NCBI RefSeq assembly: GCF_050389775.1
Contig: NZ_CP177153.1
Span: 1-64,000 of the forward strand
Length of the DNA: 64,000 nt
Reading direction: 5' to 3'
Source of the DNA: Marinibacterium sp050389775
Lineage (GTDB): Bacteria > Pseudomonadota > Alphaproteobacteria > Rhodobacterales > Rhodobacteraceae
A program made the position numbers and the translations under genes. Below are positions 59,057-64,000 of this stretch, in pieces. Below the pieces are notes generated by a model that searched no databases, was not told where the DNA came from, and saw nothing but the letters and a program-made list of their open reading frames with translations. Numbering within the stretch: the stretch's first letter is position 1; every line of letters starts with the position of its first letter.

Positions 59057-59083
59057 ACGACGGGCCGGCATCCGGCCTGTCGT
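59057..59083 (+). terminator. Hairpin between the two yjbE-like genes
   Basis: ACGACGGGCCGG at 59057-59068 pairs with CCGGCCTGTCGT at 59072-59083 across CAT (12 base pairs, one G-U). It is followed by TGCTGTTGTCC, a weak T-rich tail. It probably attenuates or ends the first transcript. Confidence 0.6.
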
Positions 59084-59235
59084 TGCTGTTGTCCGGTGGC
59101 CATTCCCTGGCCTTCCCCCGGATGCCACGGCCCGCCGCCGATCCGGTTTTTGCGCCAGATCGCGGTTTTCGTGGCGTTTTGGGCGCAAAATGGCAAAAAA
59201 CTGCCACGACTCCGGCTGTCCGGCGGAGATTTCCT

Positions 59236-59264
59236 TTGGGAATCACCTGTCCGTGCGTTAGCTA
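59236..59264 (+). promoter_or_regulatory. Candidate promoter of second yjbE-like gene
   Basis: TTGGGA at 59236-59241 and TAGCTA at 59259-59264 are separated by 17 bp. The -10 is good. The start codon is 31 bp from it, the same distance as for copy 1. Confidence 0.5.
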
Positions 59265-59294
59265 TGGTTAACCATGCCTTTAGGAGTTTTGAGC

Positions 59295-59537
59295 ATGAAG
59301 ACGATAACGGCACTTTTCGCCGCCACCGCCATCATGGCCCTGCCGACCCTGGCCGCAGCCCAGCCGACCCCGGCCCCCGCACCCAGCGTGCCGGCGCCGC
59401 TGGCCGGCAGTGGGAACGACCTGACCGCAGGCACAGTGATCGGCGCAACGGCGGCCGGTTTCCTGATCGTTGTGATCGCCTCGGGCGGTGACGGCGACAG
59501 CACCACCACCACGACCACCACCACGACCTCTCCGTAA
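59295..59537 (+). CDS. yjbE: YjbE-like Thr-tailed peptide, copy 2
   Basis: The 80-residue protein is the paralogue of copy 1: signal peptide MKTITALFAATAIMALPTLA, Pro/Ala stretch, LTAGTVIGATAAGFLIVVIA identical over the hydrophobic core, and a GD-GDS-Thr9-Ser-Pro tail. The leaders also match around AGGAGTTTTGAGC. The copies differ mainly in the Pro stretch and around the tail, so both are kept under selection. It has its own promoter and a strong terminator at 59589-59620, so the two may be expressed differently. Confidence 0.82.
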   Translation: MKTITALFAATAIMALPTLAAAQPTPAPAPSVPAPLAGSGNDLTAGTVIGATAAGFLIVVIASGGDGDSTTTTTTTTTSP

Positions 59538-59588
59538 GGAGATCGGTCCGCGCGCCCCTCGGCGCGTGACAGGCTGGTTCGCAATCAG

Positions 59589-59620
59589 CAAGGGCGCCTC
59601 CGGTGACGGGGGCGCCCTTT
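59589..59620 (+). terminator. Strong hairpin terminator after second yjbE-like gene
   Basis: AAGGGCGCC at 59590-59598 pairs with GGCGCCCTT at 59611-59619, with an 12-nt loop, followed by T and GCATG. The A-run before and T after the stem make it a likely intrinsic terminator. Confidence 0.7.
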
Positions 59621-59639
59621 GCATGTCCGGGGTGGGGTG

Positions 59640-59735
59640 TCACGCGGAACGCGTGCGTGAAAAGGTGCGCGGAACGCGTGCGTAAGGGGCCCCGCGGGGC
59701 GCGTGCGCAAGACATCACGCGAAACGCGTGTGCCA
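59640..59735. repeat. Degenerate 25-bp tandem repeats
   Basis: Four units have their ACGCGT (third unit GCGCGT) cores at 59649, 59674, 59699 and 59724, exactly 25 bp apart. The shared part is GCGGAACGCGTGCG, itself an imperfect dyad. As with the array beside rmlC, it fills the gap between two convergent genes. Confidence 0.75.
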
Positions 59736-59851
59736 GGTATCTTGCGGGGGTATTGCGCGGGGGCCTTGCCCGGGCGGCATCACGCGGGGCCCGCCGGGGC
59801 CCATGCGCGCAGGGCAGCCGGCCCCGGGGGGCCGGCCGCCGATCGATCCGT

Positions 59852-62800
59852 TCAGAGCTCGGGCGAGTAGAGATCCACCGCCTCGAAGGCCTGGCGCATC
59901 AGCCCGCGCCCGGTCTCGAACGAGAAGGTATGGCCGACATAGGCCCGGGCATTGTCGGACATGCGCTGCCACATCTCGGGATCGTTGATCAGGGCCGAGA
60001 TGGCATCGCGCCATTCCATGGCCGAGGTGGCGATCATGCAATCATGCTCGTGGCGCACGCCGATGCCTTCGGCCGCCGTGGGCGTCAGCACGCAGGGCAC
60101 GCCATGGGCCAGCGCGGCCAAGACCTTGCCCTTGATGCCCGCGCCCGACAGCAGCGGGGCCACGAAGACCAGGTGCCGGTCATAGGCGTCCGAGATCTCC
60201 TTGACGAAGCCCTCTGCCTTGATCTGCTCGTTGGCCAGGCCCTTGACCTCGTCGGGCATGGCCGAGCCGTACATGGTGAATTCCAGCTCGGGATGTTCGG
60301 GCTGCAACATCGGCATGACCTGCCGGGCAAACCATTGCACGGCCTCGGTGTTGGGATGGTGATGGTAATTGCCCAGGAAGGACAGCCCGGCCCGGCCGTC
60401 GCGCGGCGGCACCGAAGCGGGCATTTCCACGACCCAGGGGCATTTGGCCACCTTCACGCCGCCATCGGTATGCGACTGGATCACCGCGTGTTCGGTGTCG
60501 TTGTAGGACAGCACCACGTCGGCCTGGGTCATCACGTCCAGCTCGATCTCGCGGGTCTGGCGGGCGGCCTCGATCCGGGCGGGATCGTCATTGGCCAGGC
60601 CCGCGCGCAGCTCGCGCAGGAAGTGCAGGTCGGCGTTGTTGAACAGGATCCGGGTCTGCGGGGCCAGCCGGCGCAGCCGGCCGATCACGTCGCGGGCGAC
60701 GTAGAACCGGGTGATGAAGAAGGCATCGAAATCCCGGGCGTGCTTTTCCAGGTATTCGTCGACCGACAGGTAGAAGGGGGCATAGATCATCTCGACCCCC
60801 ATCTTTTCCAGCTCTTCGGTATAGCTGCCCAGGTGGGCCAGGTTGCGGGGCAGGAAGGTGACCTTGTAGCCCAGGCTCTGCACCAGCTTGATTTCCTGGA
60901 TCGCGGCATAGGACCCCGCGTCGCGGTCGGGCCGGGGCGTGGCATAGTCGATGAAGAGCACCCGGCCGGTGATGCCGCGGTCCTTTTCGAGGTCGGGTTT
61001 CACGCCCTGTTCGCCAAAGCCCGCATAGGCCGCGGCCCAGCGGCGCTTGAACTTGGGCCGGTTGACCTCCTGGTAGCGCTTGAAGCCCGACGAGGTGTCG
61101 GTGCCGCTGGTCATGCCCTCGAAATGGTAGACGATCGAGGAGGGCACGAAATAGGTCTTGTAGCCGGCTTCGCGGACCTTGAACGAGAAATCGGTATCCT
61201 CGAAATACATCGGTTCGAGGTAGGATGACAGGCCGCCGACCTGGTCCCAGATTTCCTTGGTGGTCATCATCGCCGCGCCGGTCAGGTAATCGGCCTGGCG
61301 GGCATAGCAGAAGCGCGGATCCCAGGGGTTCTGGCCGTTGCCGTAGTTCCACGGGTTGCCCGAGCCCCAGATGATGCCGCCGGCATCCTGCAGCCGGCCG
61401 TCGGGGTAAAGCAGCTTGGAGCCGACCAGCCCGACCCGGGGGAACCGGTCGAAGGCGCCGAGCAGCTCGTCGATGAAGCCGCTGGTGACCTCGACATCGT
61501 TGTTGAGCAGCATGACATACTTGCCCCGGGCCATGTCGGCCCCGGCGTTGCAGGCGCGGATGAAACGCTGCGACTGGGCATTGTGGATGACGGTGATGCC
61601 CGAGACGATCTTTTCCAGCTCGGCGGTCTCGTCGGTCGAGGCATCGTCGACCAGGATCACCTCGAAGGTGGCCTTGTTATGGGCCAGCAGCAGCGAGGCC
61701 AGGGCCAGGTAGGTGACCTCGACCTTGTTATGGGCCGGGATGACGATCGACACGTCGGGGCTGTCGTATTCGGGGAAGACCAGGGGCTTGAGCTTGACGT
61801 TCTCGAAACCGCCTTCGACCACGTCGAGGCAATAGGCCACCTGGGCCTGCTGTTCGGCGCTCAGCCCGGCGGCCAGCTGGGCGCGCAGGGCGGCATAGCG
61901 ATGGCCGGCCGCGGCAAAGAGCGGGCCGGGGAAGGGGGCCGAGCTTTCGGTCTTGAGCACGTCATGCGGGGTCAGCATGCGCGGCAGCAGGACGATGTCG
62001 GCGTAAAGCTGTTCGGTCCCGGCCAGGTCGGTGACGACCAGCCAGTGGTTGGCACCGTCGAGGAAGGGCGCAGGCACGCGCACCGGCACCGGGTCGGGGC
62101 CGAGATGCTGGTTGAAGGCGAACTTGCCGTCCAGCAGGAAGCGGTAGGTGCCGGTTTCCGAGGCGGTCATGATCAGCGTGTGGCCGTAATCCTCGGTCAC
62201 GCTGACCCGGCGCGCCGAGCCCGAGACCAGGGAATAGACGGTGTTGCCCTCGATCAGGGCCAGCTCGGTCTGGTCGCCCAGGTAGGCCGGCATCGGCGCC
62301 TTGGCCCAGACGTAATCGCCCGCGGGCGAGGTGGTCCCTTCGAAGATCAGCGCCCCGGCGATGTCCTCTTCGCGCACTTCGCGGCTGACATGGGGATCGG
62401 CGATGAAGAAGAAGGCGGTCTGGCCCGGTTCGGTACCCTGGAAGGAATCGAAGGCCACGGCCAGCGTCACTTCGACCTCGGACTGGCTGGCCGGGATGGA
62501 ATGTTCGACCTGCAGGTACTTGTTCAGCTCGTGGCCGCCGATGCGGGTCGGGTCGAAGGCAAAGCTGCGGGTCTCGACCTTGCCGCTCTTGAGATCGCGC
62601 AGGCGCAGGATCAGCCGGCCGGCCGCCCGGTGGATCGCCAGGCCGGCGCGGAAGGTCAGCGGGGCGCCATGGGCGGGCAGGCGGATCGGTGCCTTCAGGG
62701 CGATCTCGCAGGGCTGTTCCGAGTTGAAGAAGGCCAGCTGGACCGTGTTGCGGTTGGCCAGTGCCCAATCCTTCATCTTGTTGACGAAGACGCCGCACAG

Positions 62801-63052
62801 CTTCTGCACGGGCAGATCGGCGGGTTCGAGGGTCTCGGCCATTTCTTCCGGGTCGAAACGGGGGCGGAACTCGACCATCAGGTCCGGCAGGCCTTCGTCG
62901 CCCTCGGTGACCGGTTCGAATCGCAAGCGGTCGTTGCCGATCCCGAGGCCCAGGCCGTTATCCAGAACTTCGGACGACACATTGGCCAGCACGGTGCCGT
63001 TGGACACCACAATTTGTGCCACGCCATCGGGGAGATCTATAGTCTTGTTCAA
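59852..63052 (-). CDS. Large two-domain glycosyltransferase (GT2 + GT4)
   Basis: The 1066-residue protein has three parts. Residues 1-420 are beta-rich with several jelly-roll-like units (for example LTFRAGLAIHRAAGRLILRL) and may bind sugar. A GT2 domain follows from about 434 (VSIVIPAHNKVEVTYLALAS, ILVDDASTDETAEL, VMLLNNDVEV, YFEDTDFSFKVREAGY). From about 697 comes a GT4 domain (RVLFIDYATPRPDRDAGSYA, LSFLGNYHHHPNTEAVQWF, APLLSGAGIKGKVLAALAHG). It could add two sugars in a row. No ATG precedes the domains in a sensible place; the TTG at 63052 has AAGGA eight bases upstream and is chosen. It converges with the yjbE gene and diverges from manC. Confidence 0.82.
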   Translation of the reverse strand: MNKTIDLPDGVAQIVVSNGTVLANVSSEVLDNGLGLGIGNDRLRFEPVTEGDEGLPDLMVEFRPRFDPEEMAETLEPADLPVQKLCGVFVNKMKDWALANRNTVQLAFFNSEQPCEIALKAPIRLPAHGAPLTFRAGLAIHRAAGRLILRLRDLKSGKVETRSFAFDPTRIGGHELNKYLQVEHSIPASQSEVEVTLAVAFDSFQGTEPGQTAFFFIADPHVSREVREEDIAGALIFEGTTSPAGDYVWAKAPMPAYLGDQTELALIEGNTVYSLVSGSARRVSVTEDYGHTLIMTASETGTYRFLLDGKFAFNQHLGPDPVPVRVPAPFLDGANHWLVVTDLAGTEQLYADIVLLPRMLTPHDVLKTESSAPFPGPLFAAAGHRYAALRAQLAAGLSAEQQAQVAYCLDVVEGGFENVKLKPLVFPEYDSPDVSIVIPAHNKVEVTYLALASLLLAHNKATFEVILVDDASTDETAELEKIVSGITVIHNAQSQRFIRACNAGADMARGKYVMLLNNDVEVTSGFIDELLGAFDRFPRVGLVGSKLLYPDGRLQDAGGIIWGSGNPWNYGNGQNPWDPRFCYARQADYLTGAAMMTTKEIWDQVGGLSSYLEPMYFEDTDFSFKVREAGYKTYFVPSSIVYHFEGMTSGTDTSSGFKRYQEVNRPKFKRRWAAAYAGFGEQGVKPDLEKDRGITGRVLFIDYATPRPDRDAGSYAAIQEIKLVQSLGYKVTFLPRNLAHLGSYTEELEKMGVEMIYAPFYLSVDEYLEKHARDFDAFFITRFYVARDVIGRLRRLAPQTRILFNNADLHFLRELRAGLANDDPARIEAARQTREIELDVMTQADVVLSYNDTEHAVIQSHTDGGVKVAKCPWVVEMPASVPPRDGRAGLSFLGNYHHHPNTEAVQWFARQVMPMLQPEHPELEFTMYGSAMPDEVKGLANEQIKAEGFVKEISDAYDRHLVFVAPLLSGAGIKGKVLAALAHGVPCVLTPTAAEGIGVRHEHDCMIATSAMEWRDAISALINDPEMWQRMSDNARAYVGHTFSFETGRGLMRQAFEAVDLYSPEL

Positions 63053-63327
63053 ATCACTTGTCCTTCTGTCACGCAAACGGCCGACCCGGAAACTGGCTTC
63101 TGCCGATGGGCTGCGGTGCCTGTTCTTACCGCCTCGATCCGGGGTCGAGTAGTCCCAAAAGGGTACGATGAGCGGACCAGTGCTGCATCGCCGCATTTTC
63201 GCGCATGAAGCCGGGCACCTGTTGATCTCGGCGCCGCAAGGTCGGATACAGATGGCATTGAAAGCTTCCGCGGCGTAGCCACTTGGCGCGCCTCGGGTGA
63301 ATTTCGGACTAGGAGATATTTCGGGCC
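63053..63327. other. Divergent promoter region before manC
   Basis: A 275-bp gap between the large glycosyltransferase and manC. TTGAAAGCTTCC near 63255 and AGGAGATATTTCGG near 63311 are the notable features; the latter includes manC's ribosome-binding site. No gene is seen. Confidence 0.4.
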
Positions 63328-64000
63328 ATGGACATCGTCACACCGGTCATTCTCTGCGGCGGATCAGGTACCAGGCTCTGGCCCCTGTCGCGCAAGAGCT
63401 ACCCCAAGCAATTCACCCAGCTCACCGGAGAGACCAGCCTGTTCCAGGCCTCGGCCCTGCGCCTGACCGGCCGCGACGATGCGTCGGACCTGGGCTTCGG
63501 AGCGCCCGTCGTGCTGACCAATGCCGACTTCCGCTTCATCGTGACCGAGCAGATGACCGAAGCCGGGATCGATCCCGGCCCGGTGCTGATCGAGCCCGAG
63601 GGCCGCAACACCGCCCCGGCCGTGCTGGCCGCGGCGCTGCACCTGGCGGCAAAGGATCCGGCCGCTGTGATGCTCGTCGCGCCTTCCGATCACGTGGTGC
63701 CCGATGCGCCGGCCTTCCGGGCCGCCGTGGCCCGGGGCATGGACGCGGTGAAGGCCGGCCAGCTGGTGACCTTCGGCATCACCCCCGACCATCCCGAGAC
63801 CGGCTATGGCTACCTGCAGCTGACGGCCAAGCCCGACGGGTCGGGCCGGGCCACGCCGCTGGCGGGCTTTGTCGAGAAACCCGACCAGGCCACGGCCCAG
63901 ACCATGCTGGATGACGGCAGCTATCTCTGGAACGCGGGGATCTTCCTCTTTGCGGCCAAGGACATCATCGCGGCCTTCGAAACCCATGCCGCCACGCTGG
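63328..64000 (+). CDS. manC: Mannose-1-phosphate guanylyltransferase ManC (partial)
   Basis: The first 224 residues are present and the gene runs off the right edge. VTPVILCGGSGTRLWPLSRK with SYPKQF is the GDP-mannose pyrophosphorylase signature, followed by PSDHVV, TGYGYLQL and FVEKPDQATAQ. The enzyme makes GDP-mannose from GTP and mannose-1-phosphate; many bacterial ManC proteins also carry a C-terminal phosphomannose isomerase, which would lie outside the window. AGGAGA lies 12 bases before the ATG. It is divergent from the large glycosyltransferase. Confidence 0.93.
   Translation, partial: MDIVTPVILCGGSGTRLWPLSRKSYPKQFTQLTGETSLFQASALRLTGRDDASDLGFGAPVVLTNADFRFIVTEQMTEAGIDPGPVLIEPEGRNTAPAVLAAALHLAAKDPAAVMLVAPSDHVVPDAPAFRAAVARGMDAVKAGQLVTFGITPDHPETGYGYLQLTAKPDGSGRATPLAGFVEKPDQATAQTMLDDGSYLWNAGIFLFAAKDIIAAFETHAATL

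Larger units (their letters stand above)
59538..59851. other. Convergent gap with terminator and tandem repeats
   Basis: The 314-bp gap holds a strong terminator (59589-59620), then four 25-bp repeats (59640-59735), and at the end a G+C-rich hairpin-forming stretch (GCCGGCCCCGGGGGGCCGGC near 59817-59836) after the convergent glycosyltransferase gene. No gene is seen. Confidence 0.5.

Noticed and set aside
59640..59735. CRISPR array
   Set aside because: Period of 25 bp with no spacers between units.
1..64000. tRNA or rRNA genes
   Set aside because: I saw no cloverleaf with conserved TPsiC arm sequence and no rRNA segments; a covariance-model scan would be needed to exclude them fully.

Overview
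The window is high-G+C DNA from an alphaproteobacterium, most likely a member of the Rhodobacteraceae (roseobacter group). The evidence is the strong G/C preference at third codon positions, an RPA-family plasmid initiator of the kind carried on Rhodobacterales replicons, a DUF2793 protein and a rhamnose operon. It reads as part of a plasmid or chromid that is almost wholly given over to making, modifying and exporting an exopolysaccharide. The replication and partition core (repA, iteron origin, parA, parB) lies inside that locus, at about 23.45-27.57 kb. In roseobacters, RepA-type plasmids that carry a rhamnose operon are known as biofilm plasmids, and the layout here matches that description.

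Left part (0.4-23.3 kb): a right-handed beta-helix protein, a GH39-like glycosidase, an RTX calcium-binding protein, sulfotransferase-type genes, a CatB-type acetyltransferase and a large two-domain glycosyltransferase. These are followed by the dTDP-L-rhamnose genes rmlB, rmlD, rmlA (one minus-strand run) and rmlC, with an FkbM-type methyltransferase in opposite orientation between rmlB and rmlC, then a GT61-type transferase. Replicon core: repA (minus) and parAB (plus) diverge from an origin with a DnaA box, three 22-bp tandem iterons and an A+T-rich stretch. One 16-bp palindrome, a candidate parS, sits just beyond each end of the module.

Middle (27.6-44.4 kb): a DUF1796 protein, glycosyltransferases, a DUF2793 protein, an acyltransferase-like protein and five more sulfotransferases, many in overlapping minus-strand runs. 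Right part (44.9-64 kb): the envelope machinery, namely a Wza/KpsD-like outer-membrane lipoprotein, a monotopic sugar-phosphate transferase, an ABC exporter (KpsM/KpsT-like), a KpsE-like inner-membrane protein, a CapD/WbpM-type epimerase-dehydratase, YjbH and YjbF homologues, two tandem YjbE-like Thr-tailed peptides, a 1066-residue double glycosyltransferase and the start of manC.

Taken together: rmlABCD and manC supply dTDP-rhamnose and GDP-mannose; the sugar transferase primes a lipid carrier; about eight glycosyltransferase domains build the repeat; eight sulfotransferase-family proteins plus acetyl- and methyltransferases decorate it; and the ABC/KpsE/Wza-type apparatus with YjbEFH-like proteins exports or anchors it. 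The inferred product is a rhamnose-containing, probably sulfated polysaccharide. Intergenic DNA carries a dispersed repeat with terminator-like features at gene ends, two families of 25-26-bp degenerate tandem repeats in convergent gaps, and several long perfect palindromes.
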